From positions 1,302,001 through 1,366,000 of the forward strand of contig NC_015731.1 of the NCBI RefSeq assembly GCF_000219585.1: 64,000 nt of DNA. Reading direction: 5' to 3'. The notes beneath the pieces were generated by a model. It had not been told where the DNA came from. It did no database searches and saw only the letters and a program-made list of their open reading frames with translations. This stretch comes from Nitrosomonas sp. Is79A3 (lineage in GTDB: Bacteria > Pseudomonadota > Gammaproteobacteria > Burkholderiales > Nitrosomonadaceae). Shown here one piece after another: positions 17,331 through 25,483 of the stretch (its first letter is position 1; every line of letters begins with the position of its first letter). A program made the translations under genes and the position numbers.

Positions 17331-19071
17331 AAACCTATTTTCCTCAGTTGATTCCAGTAAAATTGCCACGAATGTATTTCTGGTAAGGGTTTTCGACAGA
17401 ATAGGAGGCTCACCCAATGGGTGAAATTAAATTTGAGAAGAAGACACTGGTCGAGGCGATCAATACTACTTTGCAGGAGACGGAACAAACGACGGCTGAA
17501 CAAAGCGTAGCCACTCCTGGTGGCCGGTTTCACGTTCGCTGGGACGAAGGCGGAAGCGCCACAGCACTGGGGCAATTACCATTCTTTGCCGAGTTTTTGG
17601 AAGTTTCTGGGTTATTCACCCGCTGGGTGGATGGATGTCCAATGGATTACACCAGTCCCAACGCACCCAAGGTAGTTGATGTGCTTGGCACCTGGCTATT
17701 ATCGATCTTGGATGGACAGCGGCGCTATGCACATGTTGCCGGGCTGCGCGGCGATGAAGTTGCTCCCCGGATACTCGGCATGAACAAGATCATCAGTGAC
17801 GAGAGTCTGCGTCGCGCACTGGCGCACTTGGCACCGGCCCCATGCAAGAAGTATGGTAGCGAAGAAGAACGCGCTGCCCACGCAGTCCAACTGGCGAAGA
17901 GCACAGCATGGATGGATAAAGCCCTGGGTGAGAGCATCCAAGAATCTTTACGCACGCCCTGGATACTCGATGCCGACACCAGCGTCAAACTGTTGTATGG
18001 TCACCAGGCAGGTGCCGAGATTGGCTACAACCCAACCAAGCCGGGACGGCCGAGCCATACTTTGCACACCTACTGGATCGGCAACATTCGACTGGTGCTC
18101 GATGTCGAGGTACAAAGCGGTAAAGCCAGTGCGGCGAAACATAGCCTACCGCGCCTGTGCCGGCTAATTGAGCGACTCGCCGCCGAGGAACGCTCCGCCC
18201 TGGTGCGCGGTGACAGTGCCTTTGGTAATGAAGGTGTAATGGTCGAGATGGAGCGAATTGAACAGCACTACCTCTTCAAGCTACGGCAAACTGCCGGAGT
18301 TAAGCGCCTGATCGAGCGGCAATGGCAGCAAGGCGACTGGCAGAACGCGGGGCAAGGCTTTGACGCGGTGGAAGGCAAGCTTCGGCTGACGGGTTGGAGT
18401 GGTGCGCGGCGTGTAGTGGTACTGCGGCGGCGAATCAAAGACAGCATGGCGGCAGCCGAGACGAGCAATGAGAACCAGCAGCCGATGCTCCACTTCATTG
18501 ACCATTCAGACAAGGTTAAACTCTGGGAATACGCTATATTGGTGACCAATACAAACTACTCCCTCGACGCCATTGGCCAGTTATACCGGGATCGGGCCGA
18601 CTGCGAGAACGGCTTCGATGAGCTGAAAAACCAATGGGGTTGGGGTGGCTATACCACGCAAGACCTGGAACGTTGCAACCTCTCAGCGCGAGCAGTCGCG
18701 CTCATCTACAATTGGTGGAGTTGGTATGTCAGACTGGCACACCCGAAGACACGCCTGGAGGCAATCACTAGCCGTCCCATGTTGCTCAGCGGCATTGCCC
18801 GCCTGACCCAGCATGCCGGTCAATCCCGATTGCTGCTCACTCTGACTCACGCAGCCGGAGATCATATCAAGTCGATGATCTCCAATATACGAAAAGGTCT
18901 TGATCATGTTCTGGCAAATGCGCCTCAGTTGACCATAGCGGATCATTGGGGCGTACTTGTACGCTATATCATTAACAAAATTATTGCGACCAGACCGAAA
19001 AATTCACAGCTCCTCGGTTTCCTTCCACCCTCTTTGGCCATTGGAGTGACCTAACAGAGGAATTTAGGTTT
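17331..19071 (+). mobile_element. IS1380-family element
   Basis: The left end AAACCTATTTTCCTCAG and the reverse complement of the right end (AAACCTAAATTCCTCTG) form a 17-base inverted repeat with two or three mismatches. It encloses one transposase. The flanks TATTCTT and TAATGGC do not match, so there is no target duplication. That implies a deletion or recombination after insertion. Its right side has removed the 3' part of a glycosidase-like gene. Confidence 0.85.
17417..19054 (+). CDS. IS1380-family transposase
   Basis: The product has 545 residues. It contains the DDE_Tnp_1-type fold typical of IS1380. Asp candidates lie in WILDADTSVKLLYG and LVRGDSAFGNEGVM, and the late catalytic region is LYRDRADCENGFDELKNQWGWGGY. 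The start at 17417 follows AGGAGG (17403-17408), a strong ribosome site. The frame is full length, so the enzyme may be active. Confidence 0.93.
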   Translation: MGEIKFEKKTLVEAINTTLQETEQTTAEQSVATPGGRFHVRWDEGGSATALGQLPFFAEFLEVSGLFTRWVDGCPMDYTSPNAPKVVDVLGTWLLSILDGQRRYAHVAGLRGDEVAPRILGMNKIISDESLRRALAHLAPAPCKKYGSEEERAAHAVQLAKSTAWMDKALGESIQESLRTPWILDADTSVKLLYGHQAGAEIGYNPTKPGRPSHTLHTYWIGNIRLVLDVEVQSGKASAAKHSLPRLCRLIERLAAEERSALVRGDSAFGNEGVMVEMERIEQHYLFKLRQTAGVKRLIERQWQQGDWQNAGQGFDAVEGKLRLTGWSGARRVVVLRRRIKDSMAAAETSNENQQPMLHFIDHSDKVKLWEYAILVTNTNYSLDAIGQLYRDRADCENGFDELKNQWGWGGYTTQDLERCNLSARAVALIYNWWSWYVRLAHPKTRLEAITSRPMLLSGIARLTQHAGQSRLLLTLTHAAGDHIKSMISNIRKGLDHVLANAPQLTIADHWGVLVRYIINKIIATRPKNSQLLGFLPPSLAIGVT

Positions 19072-19539
19072 AATGGCAGCACTGCCGCTACTTTTAAAAG
19101 CGAATACTCCACCATCGTATATTCCCGCTTTCAAGTAGTCTGGCGCGAGAGCCATTCTAAGATTGAATGATTTTAATTGAAGAAGAATGACAAGCCGTTT
19201 ATTCTGTGTGGAAAGTTCAGAAAGTCGCTGCTCAATGGATGTGAAATCATACACACCATAGGATGTTTTCAGTTCTGCCCAAGTATAACGAATTTGCACC
19301 CCGCGCAAGGCTGGCGTGCTCTTCAGTTCGTTGTATACTGCTGCCATATATTTAGAATTATTTTTATCGCCCATAATTGTATAATAATGACCCGGATGTC
19401 ATTTGATCGGATCAGATACTGGCGCATATGTGGCGGTGATCGCGTATGCAGCTAACAAGGTAACTAAAGCCATGCGTATGACAAATAATGACGCGATTAA
19501 TAGATTATAGTTTTGTCTAGTTACAATGGAGGGGTTCAC
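19072..19539 (-). pseudogene. Truncated paralogue of the secreted glycosidase-like protein
   Basis: This is the N-terminal third of a gene homologous to 25484-26650. From 19374 downward it reads ALRGVQIRYTWAELKTSYGV, against ALRGVQIRYSWTELETSYGV in the intact copy. The upstream part is open in the same frame (signal-like VIRMALVTLLAAYAITATYA). At 19399-19401 a TGA replaces the Trp codon of the intact copy: KWHPGHYY there is K-stop-HPGHYY here. The C-terminal two thirds are gone, replaced by IS1380 at 19071. GTG 19539 or ATG 19472 could have been the start. It carries two lesions, so it is a dead gene. Confidence 0.88.
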
Positions 19540-19629
19540 GGCGGTTTCACGCTACCTAAGTATTTTTAATTGAAACATAAAGATAACCCTAAGTTCTGGA
19601 CAAACTCTGTCAATTGAGGTAAAAGGAAG

Positions 19630-19818
19630 TTTTTAAATCAACGGTTGAGAGACAGATTGTCCTATTCATCACTCCAGGTAGCGCCAGTTCACCCCTCACA
19701 GGAGCGCAATTTTCAGGATCTCATGCAGGCACATCACTATCTTGGCGCACTGCCCAAGATAGGAAATACGATCTGGTATGTAGCCACAGCGGAAGATGAA
19801 TGGCTGGCACTACTGAGT
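19630..19818 (+). pseudogene. DUF4338 (DruA-like) fragment
   Basis: About 60 residues (VHPSQERNFQDLMQAHHYLG and IWYVATAEDEWLALLSFS) match the N-terminal core of the DUF4338 family by eye. That family includes transposon-associated proteins and the Druantia protein DruA. The match stops at about 19818, where a C-terminally truncated IS5-type transposase begins on the other strand. There is no ATG; a TTG at 19645 is the only near start. It is a fragment, not a defence system. Confidence 0.6.
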
Positions 19819-21014
19819 TTTTCGTTTGATCTCATCTTTGTTTTCAGGTGTACTCTTTGGCGGACGTCCCAGTGGTTTGCCTGCGAAGCGGATATGCTTG
19901 CGTTCCAGATAGCTGCGATTATCACGTGAACCATATAGCGTATCGGCAATGACGACTTCAGGATAATAGCCGTAACGCTTTTTGTAGGCTTCAACTTGCG
20001 CTTGAAGATCATGGCCTTCATGTTGCGCCTCCCAGTGCAGCTTATCGACATGCGCCAATCCTTTACCTGTCAAGCTCACGCTTATTTTGGCGCCAAATTC
20101 CACTGCCTTGCCTTGCTTTCCCCTGATAATGGGCCGAAGATGCGGCTGACTGATACTGACAATGCGATCATCACAACGTCTGGTGTTGGTTTTGTACATT
20201 GCATAGTGTTGCCGGTACAGATGGGGCAATACCCAGTAGCGGCGCAACAACCAATTGGGTAATGGTATGGGCGTGCCAAGCGGATATTCCGTTAACATAT
20301 GTTCAATATGATTTAAATTCCGCTGCAGGAACTGCAATTGCTGCCTGATACCGGCACGGCGTTTTCTGTTGGATGGCCGTCTCAGCTTGACCAGGCTGAG
20401 ATAGGCTTTTCTGGCAATCTCGCGATAAGTGCGCGGCTTCTTTTTCTGTGGACGATTACTTTTGGCATGCAGTTCATCAATGATACGCTCACTCAATTCA
20501 CGCGCTTCGCTCAATAGCCCAAGATCTGTCGGATAGCGTATGGCCTGTTCTGCAACGGTGGCATCCAGTATTAATTTGCCGTGATTGCGCGGCTGCTCAT
20601 CGGCCAAAGATTGCTCTGCTTCCATTGCAGTGCCCGTGTCGCTGCTGCCTACCTCACCGCTATTTGATACACCATTGCCGTCATTGTCATCATCAATTGC
20701 TTTGACTGACTTCTTTGTCCGCCGAGGTTCAACCGTTTCGATGATCGCCTCATAAAATTCATCAAATACCGTCTGACCCATGCGCTTGCGTATCTCAACC
20801 AGTAATGATGACGCAAACGGCGCCTTCGCTTAAAAACCTTTCAGGCCAATAAAGTATTGCAGGTACGGATTTTCTCGAATCTGTTCAACAGTCTCTTCAT
20901 CCGAAATCGATAATTTATGTTTAATTATCACCGCTCCAATGTAAGCCTCCAATCCATCCACATTAACACCCTGATACGTCATCGCTATCCTCAAACCTTT
21001 TACAAGGAGGGACG

Positions 21015-21305
21015 ATGTCATCATCAGAAGCGCGACGAATTCATATCGAAGCATGGCAAACCAGCGGTAAGTCTCAGGCGGCTTATTGCCGGGAACATGG
21101 TTTGAATACCAAGACGTTTGGCAATTGGGTTCGCAAGCATCGTGCCGGTCAGGTTATCCGGCCGCCTGCGTTGGTCCCGGTCACGATCAAACCGATGCCT
21201 GCACCGACGAGCACGCTACGTCTTCGCGGTCAAGGCAATCATGTGTTGGAGCTGCCATCGACGGTTTCGCCGCATTGGCTGGGGGAGTTGTTGAAGTGTC
21301 TTTGA
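21015..21305 (+). CDS. tnpA: IS66 accessory protein TnpA
   Basis: The product has 96 residues. An HTH-like N-terminal half (IHIEAWQTSGKSQAAYCREHGL plus NTKTFGNWVRKHR) matches the IS66 TnpA/Orf1 family, which is thought to bind DNA. GGAGGG lies 6 bases before the ATG. The stop overlaps the start of tnpB. Confidence 0.88.
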   Translation: MSSSEARRIHIEAWQTSGKSQAAYCREHGLNTKTFGNWVRKHRAGQVIRPPALVPVTIKPMPAPTSTLRLRGQGNHVLELPSTVSPHWLGELLKCL

Positions 21306-21643
21306 TTGCGAATCCAGGGAAGATTTGGTTGATGGTTGAGCCGGTGGATATGCGTCGCGGCATTGACGGATTGTCGGTATTGGTGGAGCAGGCGTTGCAG
21401 CGCTCGCCTTGTGCGGGTTCGGCGTTTGTGTTTTGCAATCGCGCGGGCAATCGCATCAAAGTGCTGCTGTGGGACGGCACCGGCGTGTGGTTGTGCCAGC
21501 GGCGCTTGCATCAGGGACGGTTCGTTTGGGGGCGTTCGGATACGGGCGGGATGGAACTGACTGCGTTGCAATGGGAGTGGTTGATTGCCGGGGTGGATTG
21601 GTGTCGTTTGGGGTTGCAATCCTGCGCAAGAAAATATAGCTGA
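21296..21643 (+). CDS. tnpB: IS66 accessory protein TnpB (Orf2-like)
   Basis: The product has 115 residues. It holds the family hallmark IWLMVEPVDMRRGIDGLSVLV and then FVFCNRAGNRIKVLLWDGTGVWLCQRRL. A GTG at 21296, overlapping the tnpA stop by 10 bases, gives the usual N-terminus MSLIANPGKIW. The open frame extends upstream to 21086, but that part is only tnpA read out of frame. TnpB is needed for efficient IS66 transposition; its action is not well defined. Confidence 0.88.
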   Translation: MSLIANPGKIWLMVEPVDMRRGIDGLSVLVEQALQRSPCAGSAFVFCNRAGNRIKVLLWDGTGVWLCQRRLHQGRFVWGRSDTGGMELTALQWEWLIAGVDWCRLGLQSCARKYS

Positions 21644-21692
21644 AAGCCAATACTGGAATCACTTTGCGCAAGTTTTGCAGTATAATAACGCC

Positions 21693-23276
21693 ATGAAAAC
21701 GCACGCAAAACAGTCAATCGAATTAGATCATTTGAACCTCACGCCGGAAGCTAAAACCGAGGTATCGAACCTTATTCAATCACTGCTTACGCAAGCACAA
21801 AACGAGCTCAAACTGCTGGAAGCGAAGAATCAGGCACTGAAGCTGGAACTGGCACATTTGCGCCGCATTCGTTTCGGCGCGAAGAGCGAAGCACTGTCGC
21901 AGCCACAATTCAGCCTGTTCGAAGAAGACTGGCAAACTGATGCGGCGGCGATCGAAGCGGAAATCGAGCAACTGCCGCTGCCGGTTCCGCAAAAACCCAA
22001 GCGTGCACGCGCTGGGCGCCAACCTCTGCCGGATCACCTGCCACGCATCGAACACCGGCATGAACCGGAATCTTGCCAATGCAAACAGTGCGGCAGCGAT
22101 CTGGTAAAAATCGGCGAAGACGTCAGCGAACAACTGGACGTCAAACCCGCCGAATTCTTCGTGCACCGTCACATCCGCCCGCAATACGCCTGCCGGGCTT
22201 GCGAAACCGTGGTCGCGGAACCGGTTCCACCCGCGGTGATCGACGGCAGTATGGCAACACCCGGACTGCTTGCTTGGATCACGATCTGCAAATACCTCGA
22301 TCACCTGCCGCTGTATCGCATCGCACAAATCGCCGCCCGGGAAGGTGTCACTTTATCGCTTTCCACGTTGGCGGAATGGATCGGACGTGTAGGCGTGGCA
22401 CTACAACCGCTGGTTGACCGGCTGATTTTGCACTTATTGCATGGCTCTGTGTTACACGCCGACGAAACCCCGGTGGCGCAACTTGATCCCGGCAGCGGAA
22501 GAACGCAACGCGCCTATCTGTGGGCGTATCGCAGTAACGATTTTGAGTTGGGGCCGCGCATCATCGTATTCGACTACCAAACCAGCCGTAGTGGCAAACA
22601 TGCGCAAAACTTCCTCAACAGCTGGCAAGGCCACTTGCTGGTAGACGACTATGGCGGTTACAAGGCTTTATTCTCCAAAACAGCATCACCCTGCACTGAA
22701 TTAGGGTGCTGGGCGCACGCGCGCCGCAAATTCTTCGACCTGCACCAAGCCAATGCCAGCACCGTCGCGTATGAGGTGTTGCAGCGCATAGGCGGACTTT
22801 ACGCCGTCGAAGCCGAAGGCAAGCACTTATCGACCGAAGCCCGGCAGATACTACGTGCAGAAAAAAGCCTGCCGATCCTGCAATCGTTGCACGACTGGTT
22901 ACTGCAAACTCGCGCCCAAACTGCCAATGGCGGCGGCACCGCCAAAGCCATCGACTACACCTTGAAGCGCTGGCAAAGCCTAATCCGCTACGCCAGCAGC
23001 GGACACCTGCCGATTGACAACAACCCCGTCGAAAACACTATTCGCCCCATCGCGCTCGGCAAGAAAAACTGGCTGTTCACCGGCTCCGAACGCGCCGGAA
23101 AACGTGCCGCCGCCATTCAAACCCTACTCGGCACCGCAAAACTCAACGGCCTCAACCCCGCACAATGGCTAGCCGACACCCTCGAAAAACTCCCCACCTG
23201 GCCTAATAGCCGAATCGATGAATTGCTACCGCTTGCACCGGAGGATATTGAAGCATTGTTGAAGGAATGTGAGTAG
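21693..23276 (+). CDS. tnpC: IS66 transposase TnpC
   Basis: The product has about 527 residues. An N-terminal leucine zipper (LIQSLLTQAQNELKLLEAKNQALKLEL) is followed by a zinc-finger-like CQCKQCG and CRACE. The DDE domain has Asp in VLHADETPVAQL and LLVDDYGGYKALF, and the C-terminal PIDNNPVENTIRPIALGKKNW carries the glutamate. ATG 21693 is chosen because the upstream extension to 21585 lies within tnpB. The C-terminal IS66_C tail (LLGTAKLNGLNPAQWLADTLEKLP) is complete. The gene looks intact. Confidence 0.93.
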   Translation: MKTHAKQSIELDHLNLTPEAKTEVSNLIQSLLTQAQNELKLLEAKNQALKLELAHLRRIRFGAKSEALSQPQFSLFEEDWQTDAAAIEAEIEQLPLPVPQKPKRARAGRQPLPDHLPRIEHRHEPESCQCKQCGSDLVKIGEDVSEQLDVKPAEFFVHRHIRPQYACRACETVVAEPVPPAVIDGSMATPGLLAWITICKYLDHLPLYRIAQIAAREGVTLSLSTLAEWIGRVGVALQPLVDRLILHLLHGSVLHADETPVAQLDPGSGRTQRAYLWAYRSNDFELGPRIIVFDYQTSRSGKHAQNFLNSWQGHLLVDDYGGYKALFSKTASPCTELGCWAHARRKFFDLHQANASTVAYEVLQRIGGLYAVEAEGKHLSTEARQILRAEKSLPILQSLHDWLLQTRAQTANGGGTAKAIDYTLKRWQSLIRYASSGHLPIDNNPVENTIRPIALGKKNWLFTGSERAGKRAAAIQTLLGTAKLNGLNPAQWLADTLEKLPTWPNSRIDELLPLAPEDIEALLKECE

Positions 23277-23414
23277 ATGGTGGGGTTGGAGGGATACGCT
23301 CCAATCACAATTCTGGCATCTTTGGCTGGGCGGCCCAGTCTTGAACATAACGTCTTATTCCAATTACAGATAGAAACAGTAATAATATAGCTTTTACCTT
23401 TGGTAGAGGCCATC

Positions 23415-23918
23415 ATGGCACGGAAGGCAAGTGGGACGGAGCAACTTGAGGTAGCGATGGAACGGTTAAAGAAAGCCAAGACTGCGGCAGAACTTCGAGC
23501 TGCGCAAGCGATAGTGCTGCCATTGTCGCTAGGTTTGAGTCTGGAGCAGACAGCGCTTGCCATTGGCCGTTCAGTAGGTGTCACCTGCAGAATGCGTACC
23601 CGGTATGATCCAGCGACGGGAGAGGAAAAGAAAGCCACGCGCAGCAAACGCGAATTACGTAACCGGGCCAAGGCCAGTTTGGAGCAGGAAGCCAGGATTC
23701 TGGATGAAGTGCTGAGTGAGGCTGCTACCGGTGGCGTGGTCATTGTTCCGCCCTTGAAACCGGCGGTTGAAGCTAGGCTGGGCAAGCCACTGGCTTTGTC
23801 TACTCTGTACCAAATGTTGGCACGGCATGGCTGGCGCAAACTGGCCCCGGATAAAAGCCATCCACAAGCCGACCCAGCAGCGCGCGAGGCGTGGAAAAAA
23901 AACTCCCCGAGCGGCTAA
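23415..23918 (+). CDS. IS630 transposase, N-terminal frame
   Basis: The product has about 167 residues. A helix-turn-helix (AIVLPLSLGLSLEQTALAIGRSVGVTCRMR) and winged helix-like part (LALSTLYQMLARHGWRKLAPDKSHP) are typical of IS630 Orf1. The frame runs into a run of eight A residues at 23893-23900 and stops at 23918. The next frame (from 23891) carries the DDE domain. Joining the two at the A8 run gives a normal full-length enzyme, so programmed slippage is likely. ATG 23415 is preferred to the upstream TTG. Confidence 0.86.
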   Translation: MARKASGTEQLEVAMERLKKAKTAAELRAAQAIVLPLSLGLSLEQTALAIGRSVGVTCRMRTRYDPATGEEKKATRSKRELRNRAKASLEQEARILDEVLSEAATGGVVIVPPLKPAVEARLGKPLALSTLYQMLARHGWRKLAPDKSHPQADPAAREAWKKNSPSG

Positions 23919-24475
23919 CCGAGGAAGTGGCGGCTTTTGCGGTCTCGCGCCCGCTGCGTCTAATGTTTCAGGATGAAGCGCGTTTCGGCCGCATCAGCGA
24001 TGTACGGCACCGCTGGGACAAGAAGCCCCATCGTCCCATGGTACGTGCCATGCTGACGCAACAATACACCTACGCTTATGGCGCAGTCAGCCCACTGGAT
24101 GGGCGATTTGATTCCCTAATCCTGCCCTGGGTGAACGGGGACTGCATGCAACTTTTCGTGGATGAAATCGCGGCACGTTACCCGCATGAAAATATCATTA
24201 TGGTGATGGACGGTGCAGGCTGGCACAAAAGCCAAACCATGAAATTGGCAGAGAATATGCGAATCCTGTTTCTACCACCTTACTCGCCAGAACTCAACCC
24301 GCAGGAACATGTATGGGATGAATTGCGGGAAAAATTCTTTCATAACCGCGCCTTCGATAGTCTGGATGCGCTTGAGATACATCTGGAAAGCGCGCTAAAA
24401 AGCTTTGAATTAAACCAGGAGACTATGCGTAGCATTGCCGGATGGGATTGGATTATTAATGCTGTTTTAAAATAA
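23891..24475 (+). CDS. IS630 transposase, catalytic frame (after A8 slippage site)
   Basis: The product has 194 residues. It holds the full IS630 DDE core: LRLMFQDEARFGRISDV, then NIIMVMDGAGWHKSQTMKLA, then LFLPPYSPELNPQEHVWDELREKF. It shares the A8 run with the first frame. A free ATG at 23891 exists, but the natural product is probably the Orf1-Orf2 fusion. All catalytic residues are present. Confidence 0.9.
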   Translation: MEKKLPERLTEEVAAFAVSRPLRLMFQDEARFGRISDVRHRWDKKPHRPMVRAMLTQQYTYAYGAVSPLDGRFDSLILPWVNGDCMQLFVDEIAARYPHENIIMVMDGAGWHKSQTMKLAENMRILFLPPYSPELNPQEHVWDELREKFFHNRAFDSLDALEIHLESALKSFELNQETMRSIAGWDWIINAVLK

Positions 24476-24837
24476 AATTGGAATTATAATAACTCTCGGA
24501 CAACTCATCCCACGGTAGGCAATCCCTCAGTTTTACCCAGCGATTATTGGGATCAAGAATCATGCCTGGCGGTGTATCAAATCCTTCGAGGGGCAGTTGC
24601 TTTTGGCTTATATAACGAATCATAGTGCACGGTTTTTGGTGTTAATTCACATATTTACGTGCACTATTTTACCAAAAAATAAAATATTGTTAAACTCAAT
24701 CAGTTAGTTATGCTTTTTGAGTAAGCTCTACTTAATAATAGGTAAACCCCCGGCTCAGTCGGGGGACTCCTGAAGGTTTGACCGTTACGGCAATCGTCGT
24801 ACCGTTCTCGTCCCAACCACGAGACGAGGAGTCAAAG

Positions 24838-25211
24838 ATGAAGGAGTACCAAAGTTTGAGTCATACACGCTGGGATTGTAAATACCATGTGGTATTTATA
24901 CCCAAGAGGCGAAAGAAGCTGATATTCGGTAAGCTTAGGAAGCACATAGGAGCAGTGCTGCATGATCTTGCGAATCAGAAAGAAAGCGTGATTGTAGAGG
25001 GGCATTTAATGTTGGATCACATCCACATGTGCATAAGCATTCCACCGAAGTACTCGGTATCACATGTTGTGGGTTTTATCAAAGGTAAAAGTGCGATAGC
25101 AATAGCGCGTAAATTGGGAAGAAGAAAGAACTTCACGGAATGGTCAGAGCGTATATACGAGATCAGGAAAAAGAAGATGAGCGATATGATCAGTTGAAAT
25201 TGGATATGTAG
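24838..25211 (+). pseudogene. IS200-type transposase TnpA with internal deletion, catalytic Tyr lost
   Basis: The N-terminal part is normal: RWDCKYHVVFIPKRRKKLIFG and the HUH motif LDHIHMCISIPPKYSVSHVVG, ending KGKSAIAIARKLGRRKNFT. Intact relatives continue with a stretch containing the catalytic tyrosine (an F-W-A-R-G-Y type motif). Here that stretch is missing and the frame shifts near 25140-25150. The true C-terminus appears in another frame: VRAYIRDQEKEDERYDQLKLDM with TAG at 25209-25211. The shifted frame stops at 25195-25197. The enzyme should be inactive. Confidence 0.82.
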
Positions 25212-25305
25212 ATGCCGCTTTAGCGGCGCACAAACAGCCCCTTTGAGGGGCTCTAGCTATAAGCCTCCGGCTCTGCCGGATGTAATTTAATTGACAATTT
25301 AACTT

Positions 25306-25340
25306 GAATTCCCCGTGGTCTTACCACGGGGAGCACTATA
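25306..25340 (+). repeat. Hairpin repeat, copy B (IS200 right end)
   Basis: A perfect 9-base inverted repeat around CTT. Its first half (ATTCCCCGTGGTCTTAC) is shared with copies A, C and D of the dispersed repeat. Confidence 0.7.
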
Positions 25341-25398
25341 GATTGCGTTATTCACGTTAGCGTAGCGCACCGTTTCTTGGTTTTCCTCACCGCACGCA

Positions 25399-25450
25399 AT
25401 ATCCTGTGATCTTGACGCAGGGCACGCGGAGCAATTTTATTGGAATTTTT
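25399..25450 (+). repeat. GC-rich dispersed repeat, copy C
   Basis: Core ATCCTGTGATCTTGACGCAG, then GGCACGCGGAGCAATTTTAT. It is close to copy A (9319) and to the second half of copy D (28917). It lies just after the 3' end of the glycosidase-like gene. Confidence 0.65.
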
Positions 25451-25483
25451 GAGGTTTGCCAAAAATTGGGCTTGTTCATACAT

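Larger units (their letters stand above)
20941..23297 (+). mobile_element. IS66-family element with 8-bp target duplication
   Basis: The left end GTAAGCCTCCAATCCATCC and the right end (reverse complement GTATCCCTCCAACCCCACC) form an imperfect inverted repeat. The target duplication GCTCCAAT is perfect at 20933-20940 and 23298-23305. The element carries tnpA, tnpB and tnpC in order. Removing one copy of the duplication with the element restores the frame of the host IS5-type transposase. Length is 2357 bp. Confidence 0.92.
23358..24484 (+). mobile_element. IS630-family element inserted at TA
   Basis: Short inverted ends TTCCAATT (left) and AATTGGAA (right) enclose a two-frame transposase. TA flanks both sides (23356-23357 and 24486-24487 within one base). 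Removing the element rejoins the host IS5-type reading frame exactly (SYYKTLCSRLGRP). Terminal positions may be off by one or two bases. Confidence 0.82.
19815..24623 (-). pseudogene. IS5-superfamily transposase gene, dead, split by IS630 and IS66
   Basis: One minus-strand transposase can be rebuilt from three blocks. Block 1 (24623-24486) reads MIRYISQKQLPLEGFDTPPG to PWDELSESYY. Block 2 (23357-23298) continues in frame with KTLCSRLGRPAKDARIVIGA. Block 3 (20940-19815) continues VIIKHKLSISDEETVEQIREN. IS630 sits between blocks 1 and 2, IS66 between blocks 2 and 3. In block 3 a TAA at 20830-20832 interrupts GLKGF-stop-AKAPF. The catalytic Asp regions LILDATVAEQAIRYPTD and VVIADTLYGSRDNR remain. 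The C-terminal end after DEIKRK, with the glutamate region, is missing at the junction with the DruA-like fragment. Confidence 0.85.
24725..25340 (+). mobile_element. IS200/IS605-type element, ends with hairpins
   Basis: The left end has a hairpin with arms CCCCCG (24747-24752) and CGGGGG (24760-24765). The right end has a perfect hairpin CCCCGTGGT-CTT-ACCACGGGG (25311-25331). These subterminal hairpins and a Y1 transposase gene are typical. Three more small hairpins lie after the gene (near 25214-25282). Borders are approximate; IS200-type elements have no target duplication. Confidence 0.7.

Noticed and set aside
19630-19818. Druantia-type defence system
   Set aside because: Only about 60 residues of a DUF4338-like protein are present, with no other Druantia gene.
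21780-22328. Minus-strand 182-residue open frame inside IS66 tnpC
   Set aside because: Shadow of tnpC, which has the full IS66 domain series.
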